11,264 nucleotides of DNA from Baffinella frigidus (lineage: Eukaryota; Cryptophyceae; Cryptomonadales; Baffinellaceae): NCBI GenBank assembly GCA_026770585.1, contig MU646932.1, positions 121,982-133,245 on the forward strand, in the 5' to 3' direction. A program made the translations under genes and the position numbers. How positions within the stretch are numbered: position 1 is the stretch's first letter; each line of letters opens with the position of its first letter. The notes under the pieces are model-generated. The model saw only the letters and a list, made by a program, of their open reading frames with translations, had not been told where the DNA came from and did not search any database. Of this stretch, positions 1 through 4,976 are shown piece by piece.

Positions 1-210
1 GGTTTGGGGTTGGGGGTTTGGGGTTTGGGGCTTGGGGTTTGGGGTTTGGGGTTTGGGTTTTTGGGGTTTGGGTTTGGGGCTTGGGGTTTGGGGTTGGGCT
101 TGGGGCTTGGGTTTTGAGGGTTGGGGTTTGGGGTTTGGGGTTTGGGGTTTGGGGTTTCTCCCCAAACCCCAAAGGTTTGGGGCTTGGGGTTTCTCCCTCC
201 GGTTTCTGGG
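1..210. repeat. Degenerate telomere-like array, TTTGGGG type
   Basis: The stretch is built from 7-bp TTTGGGG-like units with frequent CTTGGGG and TTTTGGGG variants, G-rich on the plus strand. It resembles TTTAGGG telomere repeats that have drifted to an A-to-G variant. At 141-154 and 160-173 the array switches strand, giving a perfect 14-bp inverted repeat with a 5-base loop. In the gene model below it lies in an intron of the minus-strand Trm10-like gene, directly after the exon that ends at 217. The small open frames here (Gly/Trp/Phe-rich) are repeat translation, not genes. Confidence 0.85.
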
Positions 211-216
211 TCGGAC

Positions 217-385
217 CTCGGTGAAATGCTCAACGTGGCGGTAGGCAGGCCAGGCTTCCGCCCCTCTACGCCGCAGAGCCTCAGCCGCGCCCCCCTCGAA
301 GGAGGTCAGATGGAAGCGCGGCACGCACGTGGTGGATGGGTCCTGCGCGTTGCCCCACGCGTACGCGATCTGCTTCGCTAGGCTC
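217..385 (-). CDS. Trm10-like gene, exon 5 (SPOUT domain segment)
   Basis: This exon is 169 nt: one base completing an Arg codon plus 56 codons with no stop. It reads SLAKQIAYAWGNAQDP, then VPRFHLTSFEGG, and ends AYRHVEHFTE. The upstream acceptor is GTGGCAG on the minus strand. The preceding exon leaves two bases (CG) and this one starts with G, so CGG followed by SLAKQ is restored exactly. The likely donor is GAG|GTCCG at 216; beyond it the frame runs into telomere-like repeat and reads low-complexity Pro/Gln, so the coding part almost certainly stops here. The HLTS core and the W...EHFTE tail are what I recognise as Trm10-like. Confidence 0.75.
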
Positions 386-1960
386 CTGCCACGAGAAAAA
401 AACGTTACTCCCACATGGATGCCACCAGAATACCATGCAGACCAGAGCACCCTGCGCGCACCGTTACTCCCACGTTAATAGGGTACCGGCCTGAAAATGG
501 GGTAGTTAGGCCTACGGCATTGCCTAGGACCTCCTACCGTAGGCCGAGACTTTTGGGTCCTAGGACCCCTCGGCCTACGGTAGGGGGTCCTAGGCAATGC
601 CGTAGGCCTAACTACCCCATTTTCAGGCCGTTCGGCTATGAGAGTGCGCGCCATGCCGCATGTGGCAGTACACGCGCTAGGAGTGGGGACGTGTGAGCAC
701 CTACGTACCTTAAACCCTTCAAAATTGAATGACGTCCTCGATCGGCAGCGGCCTTCTAGTACCCTCCGGGACCATCCAGTACCTTCCAGTACTCTTCAGT
801 ACTCTCCCGCGATGAAAGCAGCAGTACAACGCAAGGCAGTCACCTCGGACAGTTGGCTTCGGCGTCCGCGTGACCGGTCACGCGGGCGTACCCTCCGGGA
901 CCATCCAGTACCTTCCAGTACTCTTCAGTACCCTCCAACACCTTCCCACCGTCCCCTCTGCTCCGCATCCTCTCGTCTTCTCAGCCGTGCTCACACTTTG
1001 ATAGGGTAACGGACGAAAAGTGGGGTAGTTAGGCCTACGGTATTACGTAGGCCTCACAGCGAAGACGTGAGGATGATCAGCAGGGGGGGCGGTGGGAAGG
1101 TATTGGAGGGTACTGAAGAGTCCTGGAAGGTACTGGATGGTACTGAAGGGTACTGGAAGGCCGCTGCCGAGCGAGGACGTCATTCATCTTTGAAGGGTTT
1201 TGAAAACTTTCACCTGAATCCTAAGGGAAATGGACTTACAAAATGAAAAAGCCGAGGCTGGATTCTGGCCTCAGCTTTTAAACGAATCCCCGGGTGCCTC
1301 GATAGCCGTACTGAAAGGTACTAGATGATACTGGACGGTGCTGACTTGACCATCTCCATGATCGGGATTTCATACGCAAACACTTTTAATTTATAAAAAA
1401 TCTTCAAGGCGATTTTGGCCACTTTAGAGAGAATAATCAGACTATTCTCTCTAAAGTGGCCAAAATTGCACGTGCTCGGCTTCTCAGCGCCGGTACGGAC
1501 TTAATCTCATAGGCAAACACTTTTAATTTATAAAAAATCTTCAAGGCGATTTTGGCCACTTTAGAGAGAATAATCAGACTATTCTCTCTAAAGTGGCCAA
1601 AATCGCCTTGAAGATTTGTTATAAATTAAAAGTGTTTGCGTATGAGATTGGTACCAATCTGACAGCCTGTCATCCAGTCAGTAAGTGACTTGTAGTGTGT
1701 TTCGGCCAGTCTGCCAGTCAGCGAACCAGTCAGCCAGTCACCCAGCCAGCCAGCCAGCCAGCCAGGGAGTGCGTACCGGCACATCTTATCGGTGGACGAT
1801 TTCCCGAAGGAAAGGTCGAAGACAAGCTCGACATCTGGGATGCCCTCCCCAGAGAAGCCCTCTCGCATCCGGGCCCGCGCTGCCTCCAGCTCCTCCCGCC
1901 GCTTCTCCTGCCAGCCAGCCAGACAGACAGACGATCCTTCAGCCAGCCAGCCAGCCAGGC

Positions 1961-2002
<42 letters not shown>

Positions 2003-2234
2003 TCCTTCAGCCAGCCATCCAGACAGCCAAACGTCCAGCCACCCAGCCAGCCACTCCTTCAGCCAGCCAGCCAGCCAGACAGACAGCCAGACAGGCATCC
2101 AGCCAGACAACAATCCAGCCAATCCTTCAGCCAGTCAGACAGACAGCCAGACAGACAGACATCCAGTCAGACAACCATCCAGCCAATCACCCAGCCAGCC
2201 AGCTAGACAATCCTTCAGCCAGCCAACCAGCCAA

Positions 2235-2277
<43 letters not shown>

Positions 2278-3230
2278 ATCGCCCATCCAGCCAGCCAGGC
2301 AGGCATCGAAGCCCACATTGCTTCAGGCAACGGGATCCACGAAACCTCGCGCCATCTGCTCGCCACACAGCTTCCAATCTGAGAAAGACCAGCGAGGGCA
2401 GGAGTGGTGGGGAGGGCATCAGCGAGTGAAGTCGCGCCGCCAGAAGGATCACACCAAGGCCGCGAGACCGTGATCGCACGCACGCACGGGTGGCGCTGCA
2501 GCTGGGGGCGCGCTGACACCAGTCGCGTGTCGGCAGGCTCACCCGCCACGCCATCTTCAAGTCTTCGCCGAGGCTCTCGATGAACGCCTTCTCCTGCTTC
2601 TTCTTCCCATCCAGCTCCGCCTGCTCCACACGCGGCCTCCTCAGCCTCGGAACGAACTTGGCTGGATGCCCATGACATCGCGAACGCTAGGGTGTTGCAC
2701 GGCCTCGCCAACCCCCGATGCCAGCAACCCTTCCCCCTAGCCTCTGCCCCCGTCCCCAAGTTGCTCGTCCGACCTGCAAGCTCCCTGGCCTCGTGCTGAA
2801 CCGCTTCTCCTCCTCCGCGTCAAGACCTCCAGATCTTCCCGCATCGCCGTCGCGTGTACTGTCCTGCTGCGTAGGACACCAGACGTCACTTTCGATGCGT
2901 TCCGACGCTATCTCCTGGATGAAACCGCCCTTCCGGATTTTCAAAAGAAGTAGGGTATCGCGGTAGATGGTGGAAGTCTCGAGCAGGGGGTCTGACCTGC
3001 TGCCCGTCACTGGCGCCCAGCAACGTCGGTGATGCACGAAAGAAGCTGTGCTGGCGTGGCGTACCGCGCTCAGTCAGTTCACCCATCCCCCGCATGCTGC
3101 TGCGTACACCCTCCCGCCTGTGAAACCGGTTCACCGGAGCGACACCGGGGCTGAACGCAAAGACGCTGTGGACGACGCAGAGCAGGAGGAGCCATGTCTC
3201 GGGAGAGAGGAGGCGCCCCGCAAAAACCAT
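217..3230 (-). CDS. Trm10-family tRNA (guanine-N1) methyltransferase, multi-exon, 3' part outside window
   Basis: Trm10 proteins are SPOUT-fold enzymes that methylate N1 of a purine at tRNA position 9 using S-adenosylmethionine. The model joins 3230-3065, 3009-2827, 2661-2543, 1907-1777 and 385-217 on the minus strand, 256 codons in all. The phases are 1, 1, 0 and 2 and agree at every join. The family call rests on exons 4 and 5, which together read IPDVELVFDLSF, then STDKMCRSLAKQIAYAWG, then PRFHLTSFEGG and HVEHFTE. This is the order expected at the start of the Trm10 SPOUT domain (DLSF...M..SL..Q....YG.N...P..hhLTS...W...e.). Exons 3 and 4 supply the basic, Lys/Glu-rich region that precedes the domain in this family. 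Exon 1 carries a plastid-type leader. The catalytic half (conserved Asp region, C-terminal knot) is not in the window. The family assignment is fairly secure; the membership of exons 1 and 2 is less so. Confidence 0.72.
478..639. mobile_element. Family B foldback element (MITE-like), full copy
   Basis: The left arm starts ATAGGGTACCGGCCTGAAAA and continues through GGGGTAGTTAGGCCTACGGC and CCTAGGACC. The right arm, from about 570, is its near-perfect reverse complement and ends in CCATTTTCAGGCCGTTCGG. The two arms are about 70 bp each round a short centre with TTTTGGGTCC, so the whole element folds into one long hairpin. It is non-coding. A full second copy is at 7356-7517 and an end fragment at 1001-1052. 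I did not find an obvious target site duplication. Confidence 0.85.
832..888. repeat. 57-bp dispersed repeat with 20-bp palindrome
   Basis: This 57-bp block is present as an exact reverse complement at 9344-9400. It contains the perfect 20-bp palindrome CCGCGTGACCGGTCACGCGG at 866-885 (9347-9366 in the other copy). The rest is unique-looking sequence with CACCTCGGACAGTTGGCTTC. No coding function is evident. Confidence 0.9.
1001..1052. mobile_element. Truncated family B end
   Basis: ATAGGGTAACGGACGAAAAG followed by TGGGGTAGTTAGGCCTACGG matches the left arm of the elements at 478 and 7356. Similarity stops after GTAGGCCTCAC, so only about 50 bp remain. Confidence 0.75.
1366..1467. mobile_element. 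Family C foldback element, right arm truncated
   Basis: It has the complete left arm (CATACGCAAACACTTTTAAT and onward), the same 7-base loop ATCAGAC, and only about 25 bp of right arm before the sequence changes to GCACGTGCTCGG. It sits 137 bp upstream of the intact copy in the same orientation. Confidence 0.85.
1503..1649. mobile_element. Family C foldback element, intact
   Basis: Arms at 1503-1572 and 1580-1649 are 70 bp each with two mismatches, and the loop is ATCAGAC at 1573-1579. It is AT-rich (CACTTTTAATTTATAAA) against a GC-rich background, which suggests an inserted element. It has no coding capacity. As part of an intron it would give a very stable 70-bp RNA hairpin. Confidence 0.9.
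1711..1765. repeat. CAGC/CAGT tetranucleotide repeat, proximal block
   Basis: Mixed CAGT and CAGC units flank exon 4 on its downstream (minus-strand) side. The unit type is the same as in the large array at 1911-2305. Confidence 0.85.
1777..1907 (-). CDS. Trm10-like gene, exon 4 (DLSF motif)
   Basis: This exon is 131 nt, 43 codons plus two bases. It starts EKRREELEAARARM, a charged helix, and continues GIPDVELVFDLSFGKSSTDKM, which matches the first beta strand and the DLSF motif of Trm10 SPOUT domains. The acceptor is GGCTGGCAG at 1908-1910; the donor is probably GTACGC at 1776-1771. Both flanks are the same CAGC-type tetranucleotide repeat, so the exon is a short unique island in the array. 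Phase 0 on entry matches the end of exon 3, and phase 2 on exit matches exon 5. Confidence 0.75.
1911..2305. repeat. CAGC/CAGA/CATC tetranucleotide array
   Basis: About 395 bp of 4-bp units (CAGC, CAGA, CATC, CAAC), with pure runs at about 1951-1999 (CAGA) and 2237-2275 (CAGC). Because the unit lacks stop codons in several frames, it creates long open frames on both strands: Ser-Gln-Pro-Ala and Asp-Arg-Gln-Thr repeats on plus, Gly-Trp-Leu-Ala repeats on minus. None of these should be called a gene. The array lies in the intron between exons 3 and 4 of the Trm10-like gene. Confidence 0.95.
2543..2661 (-). CDS. Trm10-like gene, exon 3 (basic coiled region)
   Basis: This exon is 119 nt, two bases plus 39 codons. 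It reads KFVPRLRRPRVEQAEL, then DGKKKQEKAFIESLGEDLKMAWR. The donor GCGG|GTGAGC at 2542 is a strong consensus and the acceptor CATCCAG lies just upstream at 2662-2664. The Lys/Arg/Glu-rich composition fits the basic N-terminal extension of Trm10 proteins, which contributes to tRNA binding. The following intron (1908-2542, 635 nt) is about two thirds tetranucleotide repeat. Confidence 0.65.
2827..3230 (-). CDS. Exons 1-2 of the minus-strand gene, plastid-type leader
   Basis: The start codon is at 3228-3230. Residues 1-26 read like a signal peptide, with the hydrophobic core TWLLLLCVVHSVFA, followed by FSPG and then a basic, Ser/Arg-rich stretch (NRFHRREGVRSSMRG). Signal peptide plus Phe at the junction is the bipartite import signal of red secondary plastids. 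Exon 1 probably ends at 3065. Removing a 55-nt intron (3010-3064, GTACGC to GCCAG) moves into the open frame that reads SDPLLETSTIYRDTLLLL and IQEIASERIESDVW. The exon 2 end is uncertain: 2827 fits phase 1 into exon 3, but a donor at 2773 in another frame also fits. Alternatively exon 1 runs on to about 2997. The targeted leader is convincing, the internal borders are not. Confidence 0.5.
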
Positions 3231-3295
3231 CTGCGATCAAAGAAAGAGGTGGTTCAGGAGAACAGGAGGTTCTGTAGAGTTTGTGGTGTCACAAA
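3231..3295. promoter_or_regulatory. 65-bp divergent intergenic region
   Basis: The minus-strand start codon (3228-3230) and the plus-strand start codon (3296-3298) are only 65 bp apart, so both 5' UTRs and core promoters must be packed here or overlap the opposite transcript. I see no TATA box; the sequence is purine-rich on the plus strand (GATCAAAGAAAGAGG). Both flanking genes have a plastid-type leader, so shared regulation is plausible but inferred. Confidence 0.45.
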
Positions 3296-3637
3296 ATGGT
3301 CCCTTCTCGCCTTGTTCTCGTCGTCACGATGCTGGCGTCCGCGACGGCGTTCGCACCTGCCGTTCCTGCGCTCTCCCTCCGCTCTCCCTCGTCTTGCCGC
3401 CTGCAGCGCGCCGGGCCGGGCCGTGTTGTTGGCACTCTCAGGATGCAAGAGCAGGTCGGGCACCACTCCTTTGTTTGGGCCAACGCTCTTCCTTCCCAGG
3501 GAAGGCAACCCATCCCCTGTGCGATGCGAAATAGGCTTGGTCAAAGTCACTCTGTCAACGACCTCTCTCCATTTTGCAACATCGAGGAGCTCGATGCCCG
3601 GGGGGCAGTATTGAGTTACGACCTCTTGCCAGTTTAG
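3296..3637 (+). CDS. Plastid-targeted protein of unknown function, two exons visible
   Basis: I chose ATG at 3296 because it has a good context (CACAAAATGG) and starts directly with a signal peptide: MVPSRLVLVVTMLASATAFA. It is followed by FAPAVPALSLRSPSSCRL and ends in LRMQEQ, a layout typical of red secondary plastid leaders (signal peptide, Phe at the junction, Ser/Arg-rich transit region). A 45-nt intron at 3455-3499 (CAG|GTCGGG to CCTTCCCAG) has a pyrimidine-rich 3' end; it is a multiple of three and keeps frame. Exon 2 reads PIPCAMRNRLGQ and CNIEELDARGAVLSYDLLP. The frame stops at 3635-3637, but a donor at CCA|GTTTAG (3632) would avoid the stop and extend the gene. I do not recognise the mature protein. 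The minus strand is also open here, so exon 2 is less secure than exon 1. Confidence 0.55.
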   Translation: MVPSRLVLVVTMLASATAFAPAVPALSLRSPSSCRLQRAGPGRVVGTLRMQEQVGHHSFVWANALPSQGRQPIPCAMRNRLGQSHSVNDLSPFCNIEELDARGAVLSYDLLPV

Positions 3638-3755
3638 CAGGTACCAGTCTTTTGTTTGAGAAGCACAGAGATAGCAGGGGCGAACTTGCACGCTCGAAGT
3701 GTTCAGGGTTGAGTGCTGGATGCCTTAGGGCTCCAAGGGCCGCACCTGTTTGCAG

Positions 3756-4148
3756 TCGCAGACAGACTCCCGCGACTTACTCAGCACCGGTTTGTCTTTC
3801 AAAGTTCACAACGTTTTCTGTTTCGCAAGACGGTTCAGACGGTTGATGGATACCACCGAATCTCTCGTGTTGACAGACACGCCATGTTTCTTGAGGCGAC
3901 GAGAGTGTGACGCAAGAACACGGGTGGCGTGATGGCAGGGTGGGGAGGAGCAATACGAGCAGTCCGCTGCTTCCCACCAGCCACCAGAAGTTACCCAAAG
4001 CAAACGTCGATTTCTCCTGCAGACTCAACCCTCACGTTTTCCCTTCTTTGATGTAGTTCTCTTCTGGGGGTTGGTGGTCAGAGACCTCGGGTTTCTTGAG
4101 CAGTCAACCCAGCGTCAGAGACCTCGGGCTTTTCTTCGTATACTGTTG
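3756..4148 (+). CDS. Possible further exon(s), interrupted frame
   Basis: After an acceptor-like CTGTTTGCAG (3746-3755), phase 0 with the preceding exon, one frame reads DSRDLLSTGLSFKVHNVF, then ARRFRRLMDTTESLVLTDTP up to a TGA at 3930-3932. The same frame resumes at 3939 as GGEEQYEQSAASHQPPEVTQ and runs to a stop near 4148. By comparison with the cleaner copy at 4528-4572, the TGA lies in a stretch that is an intron there, but here the matching donor reads TTGAGG instead of GTGAGG. It may be a decayed copy, or real exons with other borders. Another frame (3713-3910) is also open and protein-like, so frame choice is uncertain. Confidence 0.25.
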
Positions 4149-4461
4149 TATACTCGGTGATATATGACTCTGGGTAGGTGACTCTCTAGAGCATCTTTCT
4201 GCTCTCGCGTGTCGCCTCCCAGAGCTCGGGTTTCTTGAGTAGTCAACCCAGCGTCAGAGACCTCGGGCTTTACCTCGGGTTTCTTGAGTAGTAACGACCG
4301 GTGCCTTATCCATTAGGCTATCGACGTACCAAAAAGAGGAGCTATCCACCCCGTGGACTGCTGTGAATATATACTACCCTCAAGTAGTCAACCCACCGTC
4401 AGAGACCGCGGGTTTCTTGAGTAGTCAACCCACCGGTTTTTTTTAGTAGTCAACCCACCGG
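4077..4461 (+). repeat. Interspersed 37-bp repeat cluster
   Basis: The unit is GTCAGAGACCTCGGG followed by TTTCTTGAGTAGTCAACCCA. Copies or partial copies lie at 4077-4113, 4114-4131, 4221-4252, 4253-4294 and 4383-4461. Each has a short hairpin (GGGTT...AACCC). Spacers of 80-90 bp separate them and the copies differ in length, so this is not a CRISPR array. Confidence 0.75.
4293..4330 (-). tRNA. tRNA-Arg-like 5' fragment
   Basis: On the minus strand this reads GGTACGTCGATAGCCTAATGGATAAGGCACCGG when pieced from the two ends: the D-arm GCCTAATGGATAAGGC is the one typical of eukaryotic tRNA-Arg. After the D-arm the sequence runs into the 37-bp repeat. There is no anticodon stem that closes and no T-loop (TTCRANNC) within 150 bases, so it is a fragment at most. 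Confidence 0.35.
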
Positions 4462-4482
4462 GCACTGGTGGCGTGACGGCAG

Positions 4483-4704
4483 GGCGGAGAAGGGCAGCAA
4501 GCTGCGGAGGTGCCCCAGGTGACCCAGGTGAGGCGAGCGTGTGACGCAAGAACACGGGCGGCGTGGTGGCAGGGCGGAGAAGAGCAGTACGAGCAGTACG
4601 CTGCTGCGGAGGCTGCGTCGCCCGCCGTGCCGCAGATGTCGAAACGCGAAGCGCTCATGGAAAACGTCATGCAACGCCAGAGGTTCGATTCCCGTTTGCA
4701 CTGA
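4483..4704 (+). CDS. Possible 3' exons: Gln/Glu/Ala-rich C-terminus
   Basis: Two segments, 4483-4527 and 4573-4704, are separated by a 45-nt candidate intron with good signals (CAG|GTGAGG to GTGGCAG). Spliced, they read GGEGQQAAEVPQVTQ, then GGEEQYEQYAAAEAASPAVP and QMSKREALMENVMQRQRFDS, followed by RLH and a stop. The intron contains no in-frame stop, so the unspliced frame is also open. The GGEEQYEQ unit and its upstream intron-like sequence occur in three copies (3903-3962, 4467-4527, 4541-4610). The final part has the composition of a genuine protein tail. I do not know the family, nor whether this belongs to the gene starting at 3296. Confidence 0.4.
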   Translation, partial: GGEGQQAAEVPQVTQVRRACDARTRAAWWQGGEEQYEQYAAAEAASPAVPQMSKREALMENVMQRQRFDSRLH

Positions 4705-4736
4705 ACACTCAAAACTGAACCCTAAACCCGCAGTGC

Positions 4737-4976
4737 GTATTGTAGAAATGGGCTCCGCGCGGATTTTTAGAACGTGCGGTAAGGAGGTCAGGAACGTCAA
4801 AAAATCGGTTTTTGACGAAAAATCGATTTTGTGCGATGTTACGGTTGGTTGATTCTATTTTGAGTATCTTGTCCATGCCTAGGATAGCATAAAAGTTCAT
4901 TTTCGACGTTTTTCATCTCCTGACCTCCTTTCCTGACCTGACCTTGAATCCGCACGGAGCCCATTTCTACAATACG
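4737..4976. mobile_element. 240-bp element with 22-bp perfect terminal inverted repeats
   Basis: CGTATTGTAGAAATGGGCTC (+CG) at 4737-4758 is exactly inverted at 4955-4976. The similarity continues inward with gaps: a GGATTTTTAG / TTGAATCC part, then AAGGAGGTCAGGA (about 4781-4793) against TCCTGACCTCCTT (about 4918-4931). The interior is AT-rich and has a smaller inverted region with AAAATCG and CGATTTT. There is no transposase. It looks like a non-autonomous DNA element. Confidence 0.8.

Larger units (their letters stand above)
712..1200. repeat. Long inverted repeat with 10-bp CAGTACYNTC minisatellite
   Basis: The sequence from 712 (AAACCCTTCAAA, ATGACGTCCTCG, CGGCAGCGGCCTT) recurs inverted at 1095-1200, with the same landmarks in reverse order. 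Both arms carry short tandem units of the type CAGTACCTTC / CAGTACTCTT / CAGTACCCTC; a second plus-oriented run is at 889-945 and a degenerate continuation at 1308-1345. The loop contains the 57-bp dispersed repeat (832-888) and a truncated family B end. Confidence 0.8.
386..1776 (-). other. Repeat-filled 1391-nt intron of the Trm10-like gene
   Basis: Inferred from the phase-exact join of exons 4 and 5. It holds a family B foldback (478-639), a truncated family B end (1001-1052), a long inverted repeat (712-1200), two family C foldbacks (1366-1467 and 1503-1649), and a short hairpin at 1247-1279 (six plus five pairs round one mismatch, loop 9). I see no other coding exon. Reading frames on the plus strand in this interval translate repeats. 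Confidence 0.65.
3893..4610 (+). repeat. Repeated intron-exon unit (GTGTGACGCAAGAACACGGG)
   Basis: The block GTGTGACGCAAGAACACGGG followed by GGCGTG-TGGCAGGG and an exon-like GGAGGAGCARTACGAGCAG occurs at 3905-3960 and 4539-4600; a shorter version (GGTGGCGTGACGGCAGGGCG) is at 4467-4500. The copies keep the predicted 3' splice site and the start of the next exon, so an intron tail and exon were duplicated together. Confidence 0.65.

Noticed and set aside
18-381. Gly/Trp/Phe-rich plus-strand frames at the left end
   Set aside because: Translation of TTTGGGG units; the only natural peptide here is on the minus strand (217-385).
1470-1492. U6 snRNA-like start (GTGCTCGGCTTCTCAGC)
   Set aside because: Only the first bases resemble U6; the conserved ATACTAAAATTGGAAC and ACAGAGA parts are absent.
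1685-2429. Long plus-strand open frames rich in Ser-Gln-Pro-Ala and Asp-Arg-Gln-Thr; minus-strand Gly-Trp-Leu-Ala frames
   Set aside because: Direct translation of a stop-free tetranucleotide repeat in several frames on both strands; no start context or unique domain.
4077-4461. CRISPR-like array of 37-bp repeats
   Set aside because: Units are of different length, spacers are irregular (0 to about 90 bp), no leader or cas genes, and the genome is eukaryotic.
4676-4705. tRNA T-arm (AGAGGTTCGATTCCCG)
   Set aside because: T-stem has two mismatches, no matching acceptor or anticodon arm upstream; the bases are explained by the codons of QRFDSRLH and stop.
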